In this document: piece by piece, positions 1 through 5,302 of the stretch
Numbering within the stretch: the stretch's first letter is position 1
How the letters are laid out: each line of letters opens with the position of its first letter
Source: Lachnospiraceae bacterium
GTDB lineage: Bacteria > Bacillota > Clostridia > Lachnospirales > Lachnospiraceae
Length of the DNA stretch: 5,302 bases
Direction of reading: 5' to 3'
NCBI GenBank assembly: GCA_014804385.1
Contig: JAAUZW010000016.1
Coordinates: 86,040 to 91,341 of the forward strand
Program-made: the position numbers and the translations under genes
The notes under the pieces: model-generated
Told to the model about the DNA's origin: nothing
Seen by the model: the letters and a program-made list of their open reading frames with translations, nothing else
Databases searched by the model: none

Positions 1-738
1 GAAGGACTTCAGCTTTTCCTCAATAACTCGAGGGTTCTCACCTGCCTGAATGGAAAGCAGACCTTCAATCTCGATCTCCTTCATCATCATCTCTTCTGCA
101 TCTTTACCCTTTAGTTTATTAGCCACCGGCGCACAGATCCAGTTTGCCAGCACGGAACCGTAGAATGTGGTTACCAGCGCGACTGCCATGTTAGGACCGA
201 TGGATGCAAAATCCGACAGATCCTTCAGCATGTTGATCAGACCGATCAGGGTACCGATCATACCCCAGGCAGGACCCATGGCGCCCAGATTATCCCAGAA
301 ACCAATCTTATCCTTATGTCTTCCCTCCACACTTACAAGCTCTGTCTCCATGATGGCGCGCACAAGTTCCGGATCCGTACCGTCGACAATGAGAAGGATG
401 CCCTTCTTCAAGAAATCGTCATCGATTTCTCCGGCAGCCTCCTCCAGAGAAAGCAGTCCCTCCTTACGCGCTACGTTAGAGAGATCTATAATTTTCTGAA
501 TGATCTCCGGCACATTCATCGTGGAAGTTTTAAAAATCAGAGTAAAACTCTTCAGATTCGCCAAAAAGTCGGGAATCGTATAGCTGGCAAGCATACACAT
601 TAAGGAACCGCCGTAGGTAATCAAAGCCGAAGGCATATCCAGGAAAGACTTGGTAGCGCTAAAACCCTTGCCCCACACCATACCGAAAACCATCAACGAA
701 AAACAAGCGATAAGACCAATTAACGAAGCTATATCCAT
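1..738 (-). CDS. motA: Flagellar motor stator protein MotA (3' end outside window)
   Basis: MotA is the membrane subunit that, with MotB, forms the proton- or sodium-driven stator turning the flagellar rotor. I translated this gene by hand: 246 codons are visible and the reading frame is still open at the left edge, so perhaps a few tens of C-terminal residues are missing. It starts MDIASLIGLIACFSLMVFGM. Four membrane segments are visible, at about residues 1-22, 36-55, 152-172 and 180-203. The large cytoplasmic loop has R91 and E99 in VARKEGLLSLEE, matching the rotor-contacting R90 and E98 of E. coli MotA. P156 (in MGPAWGMIGTLIGL) and P204 match the two conserved prolines P173 and P222. The ATG is the only sensible start: the frame is closed by the flbD stop codon 21 bp upstream, and a weak AGTGGG-like ribosome site precedes it. 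motB is expected next, beyond the edge. The ion used cannot be told from MotA alone. Confidence 0.97.
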   Translation of the reverse strand, partial: MDIASLIGLIACFSLMVFGMVWGKGFSATKSFLDMPSALITYGGSLMCMLASYTIPDFLANLKSFTLIFKTSTMNVPEIIQKIIDLSNVARKEGLLSLEEAAGEIDDDFLKKGILLIVDGTDPELVRAIMETELVSVEGRHKDKIGFWDNLGAMGPAWGMIGTLIGLINMLKDLSDFASIGPNMAVALVTTFYGSVLANWICAPVANKLKGKDAEEMMMKEIEIEGLLSIQAGENPRVIEEKLKSF

Positions 739-759
739 ATGTACACACCCACTTTTACA

Positions 760-945
760 CTAGTCTGCAAAAATATCCTTTCTATACGATTTTACTAAAT
801 TTTTCACTTCTTGTCTACTTTCTTTTACAATTAATTTCCGTCCGGTGGTAAAAGACAGCACTGTGTCAGGCGTTTCCTCCACCAGCTCCAACAGATCGGG
901 ATTGATCAGCACCTTAACGCCATTGATCTTCGTAACCTCTACCAT
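760..945 (-). CDS. flbD: FlbD/SwrD family flagellar protein
   Basis: This 61-residue protein is of the FlbD family (Pfam FlbD; SwrD/YlzI in Bacillus subtilis). The family signature is plain: T5..NG(8-9), INPDLLE at 14-20, EETPDTVL at 23-30, TTGRK at 33-37 and the KES at 41-43, then a charged helix. It is full length for the family, has no signal peptide or membrane segment and no cysteine, and is probably cytoplasmic. From established knowledge, B. subtilis SwrD raises flagellar torque, apparently through the stators; the gene position directly before motA fits that role here. The start is set by a strong GGGAGG site six bases before the ATG. The stop is TAG, 21 bp before motA, so the two are surely cotranscribed. 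A possible promoter lies just upstream (988-1016). The name 'FlbD' is also used for an unrelated Caulobacter regulator; this is not that protein. Confidence 0.95.
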   Translation of the reverse strand: MVEVTKINGVKVLINPDLLELVEETPDTVLSFTTGRKLIVKESRQEVKNLVKSYRKDIFAD

Positions 946-987
946 ATGCTTCCTCCCATCTGTCCTTCTGCATCTTACAACTTTATT

Positions 988-1016
988 ATTCTATCATACA
1001 TCTACAAAAACTGCAA
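988..1016 (-). promoter_or_regulatory. Candidate sigma-A-type promoter for flbD-motA
   Basis: Read on the minus strand, there is a -10 box TAGAAT (988-993, five of six to consensus) preceded by TG one base upstream, giving an extended -10 (TGnTAGAAT). A TTGCAG -35-like box (1011-1016) sits exactly 17 bp away, though only its TTG matches consensus. A run of nine T (1015-1023) overlaps the -35 edge and could act like an UP element. Transcription would start near 981, giving a leader of about 35 bases before flbD. The position, downstream of a terminator-like hairpin and in the most AT-rich part of the window, supports the call. No sigma-D (FliA-type) box was seen. This is pattern matching only. 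Confidence 0.5.
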
Positions 1017-1044
1017 AAAAAAATTTTCCCAATTCTTTGACAAA

Positions 1045-1090
1045 GGAATACAAAACAGGGGAACTCCCGCAAACACTGCGAAAATTCCCC
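1045..1090 (-). terminator. Probable intrinsic terminator after flgE
   Basis: On the minus-strand RNA, positions 1090 down to 1058 fold into a 14-bp stem with a five-base loop (GUGUU). The outer six pairs are GGGGAA/UUCCCC, the inner four CGCA/UGCG, and the four between are one A-U and three G-U wobbles. The wobbles pair only in minus-strand RNA (they are C-A mismatches in plus-strand RNA), so the structure fits leftward transcription. A U-rich tail follows (six of the first eight bases). The hairpin begins 20 bases after the flgE stop. The tail is broken by G, so termination may be partial and some readthrough into flbD-motA is likely. The plus strand also has seven T beyond the stem (1095-1101), but its stem is weaker. 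Confidence 0.55.
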
Positions 1091-1110
1091 CATATTTTTT
1101 TATTTCGCGA

Positions 1111-3243
1111 CTATCTCTTCAGATTTACCAGCTCCTCCAGCATGGAATCGGAGGTGGTGATGATACGGCTGTTTGCCTGGAAACCACGCTGGGTGGTGAT
1201 CATCTCGGTAAACTCGCCCGCCAGATCCACGTTACTCATCTCCAGGACGCCTGACTCCATGGAACCCTCGCCGTCAGAGGTGATATCAATACCGATGCCG
1301 TCGAAATCACCGGAGTTCATGGTGGTGGAGTAGAGGTTGTTACCAGCCTTCGCAAGACCCGCCGGGTTAGCAAACTTTGCTACCGCGATCTGTCCCAGAA
1401 GCTTGGTCATACCGTTGTCGTAGGAGGCTCTGATCTTACCGTCCTGACCGACTTCTATACCGATCAGCTCACCGTGCTTACGGCCGCTGCCCAGATTGTT
1501 CGAGCTGCCGTCACCGCTGTCCAGACCTACGGTGGACACCTTACCGTTGTTGATGTTCATCACCGAGCTGAAATCGATGGAAATATCAGTAAAGTGGCTC
1601 AAATCCACATTCGAGCCTGTCAGGTCAGTCGCGGAAGCGCTGAAAGTCAGCGACGCCGCATTCTGCTCCGGGCTGCCGATGTATTCAAAGTTACCGGTTT
1701 CCGTGTCAAACACTAACCTGTTGCCGCTATAGCTCTCCGAGCTTGTAATGCTGGCATGCCCGTCGGGCGTGATAAAGTTGATCGAATAGGATATATTATC
1801 CGTACCGTGCAGGCCATAAACCTTCTCCAGGATCTCCTGTCTGTTGTCATCCCTATCCTCCAGCGTCACGCCAAAGGATCCGCCGCCGGACTGAGCCGGT
1901 GTAAATACGGAAGTCTTCGTGGTGTCAAAGTTCGCGGTGAAGGATATCGTTGCCGCCCCCTTCTCATCCACAGTGATCAGAGGACCATTGGCATCCGTAG
2001 CAAGCGCCACGCTGCCGCCCAGCTGGCTCAGCACCGCTGCCCATCCGGTTTCACTAGCCGCCTGCGGCGGATTCGTAAGCGTAGTGGGACCTAACGCTAT
2101 GGGAGTATCGCTTGTATAATTGCCATCGGCATCCTTCGGTCTGTAATAGTACTGCCCCTGGTCTTCATCATAGGCAAGCCCGTACTCTCTCTCCAGCACA
2201 TCCTTGGTCAGCGTCACATCGCCCTGCACAGTTACCGTGGTCTCTGCGTCATACTGCGTAGCCGCAGTAGGAAGCGCTCCACCGTTAATCTGTGTCACCT
2301 TCACCGTATCACCGGCCAGACTCATCATCGGATTCCCCGAGAAACCGCTCAGGATCTCGTCAAAGTTATAGCTGACCGTGAAAGATGCCGGGGTCGTGCC
2401 ATTCGCCGGGTTGTACGTCACACTGCCGTCGTTGGGCAGAGCATATACCTTCGTCTCCGTGATCGGCGCCTGCTCCCCGCCGAAGTTTGCGATCTGGTTG
2501 ATATCGTTGACATTGTAGTATGTCTTCAGAGAAATGCCGTCCTCGTTGATGATGTCGTCCAACTGTACATAGTAGTTGCCGTCCTGACTCATCGCGTGCA
2601 CGCTCATCAGCGCTGTATACTGATAGCCCAGCTTATCGAAGAAGGTCAGTGTCATGACCTTACCGGCTTTGCTGTGTACCTGAGTGTCGTTCTTATCCAG
2701 GATACCGGAAGCGTAGCCCATGGTGGTGGACTCCGGCGGTGCAGTCAGATTATCCCGGTTCATGACCTGCAGGGCGGAAACCACATCGGAGCGGATATCT
2801 CCGGTCTCCTCATCCACCTGCCAGCCCATCACACGATAACCGGTGCTCGCCATAACCAGATTACCCGCACCGTCGATGGTGAACGCACCGTCTCTGGTAA
2901 AGAAGTTCTGGGAGCCGCTGTTTACAATGAAGAAGGACTCGCCGGAAATCATCACATCCCAGGGATTGTTCGTAGACTGGGCGGAACCCTGTCTGGTGAT
3001 CGCCGTGTTGATGGCTGCGGTCTTGGCGCCCAGACCGATCTGTCTTGCGTTGATACCGCCTCGGCCGGTAGCCGCGTTCGCGCCGGAAGCCGCCTGTGTG
3101 GTCTGGTATAACAGATCGCTGAATACCATGTTCTGTGACTTATACGCTGTCGTGTTTACGTTTGCAATGTTGTTACCGATAACATCCATTCTGGTCTGGT
3201 GGGTCTTAAGACCCGACACGCCAGAAAACAATGATCTCATCAT
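1111..3243 (-). CDS. flgE: Flagellar hook protein FlgE
   Basis: FlgE is the subunit of the flagellar hook, the flexible joint between basal body and filament, exported by the flagellar type III apparatus. The N-terminal rod-type motif is seen at residues 11-36 (SGLKTHQTRMDVIGNNIANVNTTAYKS region), and the C-terminal domain at 664-710 ends TTSDSMLEELVNLKR, both forming the coiled-coil core of axial proteins. Residues about 505-645 match the usual FlgE outer domain and end (LVFDTETGNFEYIG, ISIDFSS, FANPAGL, NNLYST). At 710 residues it is much longer than E. coli FlgE (about 400); the extra length lies mainly in the middle, about residues 285-480. It has no cysteine. There are two adjacent ATG codons; the first is chosen, with a near-perfect AAGGAGGTCA site ten bases before it. 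It follows the TIGR02530 gene by 81 bp and is followed by a terminator-like hairpin. No frameshift is seen. Confidence 0.97.
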   Translation of the reverse strand: MMRSLFSGVSGLKTHQTRMDVIGNNIANVNTTAYKSQNMVFSDLLYQTTQAASGANAATGRGGINARQIGLGAKTAAINTAITRQGSAQSTNNPWDVMISGESFFIVNSGSQNFFTRDGAFTIDGAGNLVMASTGYRVMGWQVDEETGDIRSDVVSALQVMNRDNLTAPPESTTMGYASGILDKNDTQVHSKAGKVMTLTFFDKLGYQYTALMSVHAMSQDGNYYVQLDDIINEDGISLKTYYNVNDINQIANFGGEQAPITETKVYALPNDGSVTYNPANGTTPASFTVSYNFDEILSGFSGNPMMSLAGDTVKVTQINGGALPTAATQYDAETTVTVQGDVTLTKDVLEREYGLAYDEDQGQYYYRPKDADGNYTSDTPIALGPTTLTNPPQAASETGWAAVLSQLGGSVALATDANGPLITVDEKGAATISFTANFDTTKTSVFTPAQSGGGSFGVTLEDRDDNRQEILEKVYGLHGTDNISYSINFITPDGHASITSSESYSGNRLVFDTETGNFEYIGSPEQNAASLTFSASATDLTGSNVDLSHFTDISIDFSSVMNINNGKVSTVGLDSGDGSSNNLGSGRKHGELIGIEVGQDGKIRASYDNGMTKLLGQIAVAKFANPAGLAKAGNNLYSTTMNSGDFDGIGIDITSDGEGSMESGVLEMSNVDLAGEFTEMITTQRGFQANSRIITTSDSMLEELVNLKR

Positions 3244-3250
3244 AGTGAAA

Positions 3251-3260
3251 TGACCTCCTT
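3251..3260 (-). promoter_or_regulatory. Very strong ribosome binding site of flgE
   Basis: The minus strand reads AAGGAGGTCA, close to a full complement of the 16S rRNA 3' end, with ten bases from GGAGG to the first of two adjacent ATG codons. It is the strongest site in the window, which fits the need for about a hundred or more hook subunits per flagellum compared with few copies of the neighbouring products. Confidence 0.85.
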
Positions 3261-3278
3261 AATAATGTGGGAACCGTT

Positions 3279-3300
3279 GTCCTCTCTGTCAGTCGAGGAC
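3279..3300 (-). other. Hairpin in the leader between the TIGR02530 gene and flgE
   Basis: The minus-strand RNA has a perfect six-base inverted repeat, GUCCUC and GAGGAC, around a ten-base loop. Flanking CC and GG can extend it with a bulge. It lies about 18 bases upstream of the flgE Shine-Dalgarno and has no U tract after it, so it is not an intrinsic terminator. It could protect a processed mRNA end or affect flgE translation; this is inference from the fold alone. Confidence 0.35.
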
Positions 3301-3324
3301 GGTAAGCCTCCTGTAAGGTCCGGC

Positions 3325-3729
3325 TTATATGATTACGGCTCCGTCTATGTTTGTAAATACATTCTCATCAGCCTCTGTCTGATCCATCGCCGTGATGACC
3401 GTCTGATTCGGTACGCTCACGATAAATGCAAGGGAATCAACTATGACCAATGATTCGCTTATCCCCTTCGCCGAAGCTTTGGCTGCCCCCAAGTTCAGGC
3501 GTTCCACCTGTTCCTCAGTCAGTTCAATATTTCTGTCCACCAGCCGGTTTGCCGCATGCTTGGAAAATTTTACTTCCCCGGACTGCTGCATCCCGTCCGT
3601 CTTCGTCGACAGAATGTCCCGGAAGCTTATGCCTCCCTGCGCAGGCGCTCCGTCCCTGGATCTGCCTGTCTTTAAATATTGATCCTGCAGCTGTTCTATC
3701 GAGGGGAAAGAACTGCCTTGAATCTTCAT
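3325..3729 (-). CDS. Conserved flagellar operon protein (TIGR02530 / Flagellar_put family)
   Basis: This 134-residue protein belongs to the small family found almost only in flagellar operons of Firmicutes between flgD and flgE (TIGR02530, 'flg_new'). The signature is KFSKHAANRLVDR at 54-66, followed by a helix with EEQVERL at 72-78, a KGISESLV stretch at 89-95, and the hydrophobic AFIVSVPNQTVITA at 101-114 that probably forms beta strands. The N-terminal 50 residues are polar and likely disordered, as in export substrates or their partners. There is no signal peptide, membrane segment or cysteine. Its function has not, to my knowledge, been settled; the fixed place between hook cap and hook genes suggests a part in hook assembly or export (inference). 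The start follows a GGGAGGA site eight bases before the ATG, held in a hairpin loop. The stop is TAA. Confidence 0.9.
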   Translation of the reverse strand: MKIQGSSFPSIEQLQDQYLKTGRSRDGAPAQGGISFRDILSTKTDGMQQSGEVKFSKHAANRLVDRNIELTEEQVERLNLGAAKASAKGISESLVIVDSLAFIVSVPNQTVITAMDQTEADENVFTNIDGAVII

Positions 3730-3730
3730 A

Positions 3731-3767
3731 TATCTCTCCTCCCTGAGATAGCCGTCTTACTCACGGC
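3731..3767 (-). promoter_or_regulatory. Ribosome site in a hairpin loop before the TIGR02530 gene, with a second hairpin abutting it
   Basis: Positions 3750 to 3731 on the minus strand form a perfect six-base inverted repeat, UAUCUC and GAGAUA, whose eight-base loop is the Shine-Dalgarno AGGGAGGA. The stem ends one base before the ATG. Directly 5' of it, with no gap, a GCCGU/ACGGC stem with a seven-base loop lies at 3751-3767, so the two could stack. Both fit inside the 40-bp gap after flgD. The inverted repeats are seen directly; any effect on translation is inference, and the AU-rich lower stem is weak enough to melt easily. Confidence 0.45.
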
Positions 3768-3769
3768 GC

Positions 3770-4459
3770 TTATTCATCGTCGGAACCGCCGTCGTCACCA
3801 TCACCTTTATTTGCCTCGGCGATCGCCACCAGATCCTTCATCTTCGTCACATACTTCTTCATGGTAGCCACTTCTTCATCCGTCAGGAATTCCTTCTGGT
3901 AATCCGACATACCGTTGTACATCTCATCCAGCTTTTCTACCTTCTCTCTGTCCGCCACGGTCAGATTCTCGTATGCCGGAAGCTTGTTGTAGATATTCTT
4001 CCAATCCGCCGCCAGCTTGTAGGCCTCCAGATAAGTGGGATCTGCCACGGTATCCAGATCGTCCATAGAATACAGGTCGCCGTTCACGGAGAGGTATGCC
4101 TTATTCTTCTCGTATACCACATAGTCCACATTGCCCTGCACATTTACGGTTCTGCCAGCGCTGTCAGTCACCTTCAAAAGCACGGTCTGCCCTACCAGCG
4201 AGGATGCCCGGAACAGATCCATGGATGCACTCATATTCTGCATCTGCTCTAACTCTGAGAATGTCGCATACTGCGAAATATACTCCGTGTTAGAGGTGGG
4301 CTCCAGTGGATCCTGATATTTCATCTGTGCCACCAAAAGCTGTAAGAAGGCGTCCTTATCCAGACTGTCGTTGCCGGTTTTCTTCTTGGAATTCGCAAGA
4401 GACGCCGCGGAATTGGATTCCACAAATTTACCGTCTTTTACTTCCTGTACTACTCCCAT
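3770..4459 (-). CDS. flgD: Flagellar hook cap / hook assembly scaffold protein FlgD
   Basis: FlgD sits at the tip of the growing hook and lets FlgE subunits insert; it is itself exported and later displaced. Residues 33-76 carry the conserved FlgD N-terminal block (LDKDAFLQLLVAQMKYQDPLEPTSNTEYISQYATFSELEQM, in parts). Residues about 88-140 (LVGQTV to MDDLDTV) look like a short Tudor-like beta domain. The usual longer FlgD C-terminal Ig-like part is not recognisable; instead residues about 155-215 are helical (KLPAYENLTVADREKVEKL, then YNGMSDYQKEFLTDEE), with a final acidic GDGDDGGSDDE. There is no cysteine, which is common in exported axial proteins. At 229 residues it is near the family's normal length. 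An AAAGGAG site about eight bases upstream sets the start. It lies 28 bp after fliK and 40 bp before the next gene. Confidence 0.95.
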   Translation of the reverse strand: MGVVQEVKDGKFVESNSAASLANSKKKTGNDSLDKDAFLQLLVAQMKYQDPLEPTSNTEYISQYATFSELEQMQNMSASMDLFRASSLVGQTVLLKVTDSAGRTVNVQGNVDYVVYEKNKAYLSVNGDLYSMDDLDTVADPTYLEAYKLAADWKNIYNKLPAYENLTVADREKVEKLDEMYNGMSDYQKEFLTDEEVATMKKYVTKMKDLVAIAEANKGDGDDGGSDDE

Positions 4460-4487
4460 ATTGTCACTCCTTTCTGTCTGTCATCCC

Positions 4488-5302
4488 TTATGCCGTATAA
4501 TCTACTGTGCTGCCGTTTGCCTGCATCATCTCCACTGCGATCCGCTCCGAATCTTCCATCTCCTCCAGAGCATCCTCCTCCAGATCGTCCAGATTGATCC
4601 TTCTTGTGGATTTCTTCGTCGCCTCTCTCTGCTGTTCGGCCGTATCCTGCTCCTGCGAATACTGCTCGCCGTAAGCATGGTTCGCAACTGTGACTTCCAC
4701 GGCCTCCACCTTGATGCCCTGCTCCTCAAACTGTTGTTTGAGCTGGATCATCTGGGTCTCCAGAACCGCCTTCACCGTCTCATTCTGTGCCGCAAACTGC
4801 GCTGTGATGACACCGTCCTTCGCCGCCAGCTGTACATGCACCGTGCCCAGGCTTGCGGGATGCAGCTGCATCTCCAGCTCCTGTGTCTCGGACTCGATAT
4901 TGCTCTTCATGTACTCTACGATCTGATCCATGATCTGATTCGTCTCCGGCTGTGTGTATACCGGCTGCTCCGCCGGTGCTTCGACCTCTTCGGTCTGCCC
5001 TGTCAGATTCTGTAAGAAAGTGTTTTGGGCGTTCTGTTCTCCCGCCATACTTCCCTCGCCCCCTCTTCCCGTATCCGCTTTTCTGGAAACAGGCTCGGTC
5101 TCAGGCTTCGCCGTCTCTGTGATCTGCTCGCTGACATGCTTTTCGCCGCTGGCATCATCGACTGTCACCTTGATCTGTACGGTACCGCCATCCTTCTGTA
5201 CGGACACTGCGTAGTCCTTCATGCCCTCCACGCTCACCTCCGGTGTCTGTGTCAAAGGCTCCTCCACAGTCTCCTGCTTTGCTGCGCTCATCTGCTCCAT
5301 CA
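4488..5302 (-). CDS. fliK: Flagellar hook-length control protein FliK, C-terminal part (5' end outside window)
   Basis: FliK measures hook length and switches the export gate (through FlhB) from hook to filament substrates. The visible 270 codons open at an ATG only two bases from the window edge; FliK proteins are usually 350-500 residues or more, so this ATG is probably internal and the gene continues to the right. Counting from that ATG, residues 30-120 are low-complexity and rich in Q, E, T and P, as in the FliK linker. The switch domain (Flg_hook, PF02120) spans about 140-207: LEMQLHPASLGTVHVQLAAKDG, a strand AQFAAQNETVKAVLE, then LKQQFEEQGIKVEAVEV. After it comes an acidic tail (INLDDLEEDALEEMED) ending NGSTVDYTA, an ending I recall from Lachnospiraceae FliK proteins. 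There is no cysteine. flgD follows after 28 bp, so the two are cotranscribed. Confidence 0.93.
   Translation of the reverse strand, partial: MEQMSAAKQETVEEPLTQTPEVSVEGMKDYAVSVQKDGGTVQIKVTVDDASGEKHVSEQITETAKPETEPVSRKADTGRGGEGSMAGEQNAQNTFLQNLTGQTEEVEAPAEQPVYTQPETNQIMDQIVEYMKSNIESETQELEMQLHPASLGTVHVQLAAKDGVITAQFAAQNETVKAVLETQMIQLKQQFEEQGIKVEAVEVTVANHAYGEQYSQEQDTAEQQREATKKSTRRINLDDLEEDALEEMEDSERIAVEMMQANGSTVDYTA

Noticed and set aside
739..762. flbD and motA are in the same frame, so readthrough of the flbD TAG would give a FlbD-MotA fusion
   Set aside because: Same-frame neighbours occur by chance one time in three. motA has its own ATG with a ribosome-like site, and no readthrough signal is seen after the TAG.
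1035..1045. Short inverted repeat CTTTG/CAAAG followed by a T run on the minus strand, as a possible second terminator
   Set aside because: The stem is about five AT-rich pairs with a one-base centre and the T run begins well after it; it is too weak to call.
845..1333. Plus-strand open frame spanning flbD, the gap and the flgE end
   Set aside because: It overlaps two certain minus-strand genes and its translation is low-complexity S/T/K-rich sequence without a domain.
2596..3111. Plus-strand open frame (171 codons) opposite flgE
   Set aside because: It is fully antisense to the conserved N-terminal part of FlgE, shows no family motif, and has no promoter or ribosome site.
3307..3312. AGGAGG ribosome-like site on the minus strand within the gap before flgE
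   Set aside because: No ATG, GTG or TTG follows at a usable distance, so it does not mark a small gene.
4371..5015. Long plus-strand open frame (214 codons) opposite fliK and flgD
   Set aside because: It lies antisense to two clear genes, is a leucine/histidine/cysteine-rich string with no recognisable domain, and has no ribosome site; it is a by-product of the codon use of fliK.
1..5302. Search for mobile elements, CRISPR arrays, tRNA or rRNA genes and a hidden new system
   Set aside because: No transposase, recombinase, regularly spaced direct repeats or RNA gene pattern was seen; all coding space is filled by conserved flagellar genes in their usual order.

Overview
The window is an interior piece of a flagellar (fla/che-type) gene cluster from a motile Gram-positive bacterium of the class Clostridia. 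A Lachnospiraceae-like gut anaerobe is the best guess. The gene order supports this: fliK, flgD, a TIGR02530-type 'flagellar operon protein' gene, flgE, flbD, motA is the usual Firmicutes/Clostridia order. Strong AGGAGG-type ribosome binding sites and the style of the proteins (a very long FlgE, a FlgD with a helical tail, a FliK ending in VDYTA) agree. The species cannot be fixed from sequence alone.

All six genes lie on the minus strand, so transcription runs from the right edge to the left. From right to left: the C-terminal part of fliK (hook-length control, 5' end outside the window), flgD (hook cap), a small conserved gene of unknown function, flgE (hook subunit, 710 aa), a 165-bp AT-rich gap, flbD (61 aa, SwrD/FlbD family) and motA (stator, cut by the left edge after 246 codons). 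The first four genes are separated by only 28, 40 and 81 bp and form one hook-building unit: FlgD caps the growing hook, FlgE polymerises under it, and FliK measures its length and switches export specificity. FlbD and MotA belong to the torque-generating stator part of the motor.

The longest gap, between flgE and flbD, holds a terminator-like hairpin followed by a sigma-A-like promoter. This suggests that the stator genes can be expressed partly independently of the hook genes. Smaller leader hairpins lie before the TIGR02530 gene (its Shine-Dalgarno sequence sits in the loop) and before flgE.

No mobile element, CRISPR array, tRNA or rRNA gene was seen, and the plus strand holds no credible gene. 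This is a conserved housekeeping motility region rather than an undescribed system. The points most worth a second look are the helical FlgD tail, the enlarged FlgE mid-region, the regulatory structures between genes, and the conserved TIGR02530 protein of unknown function.
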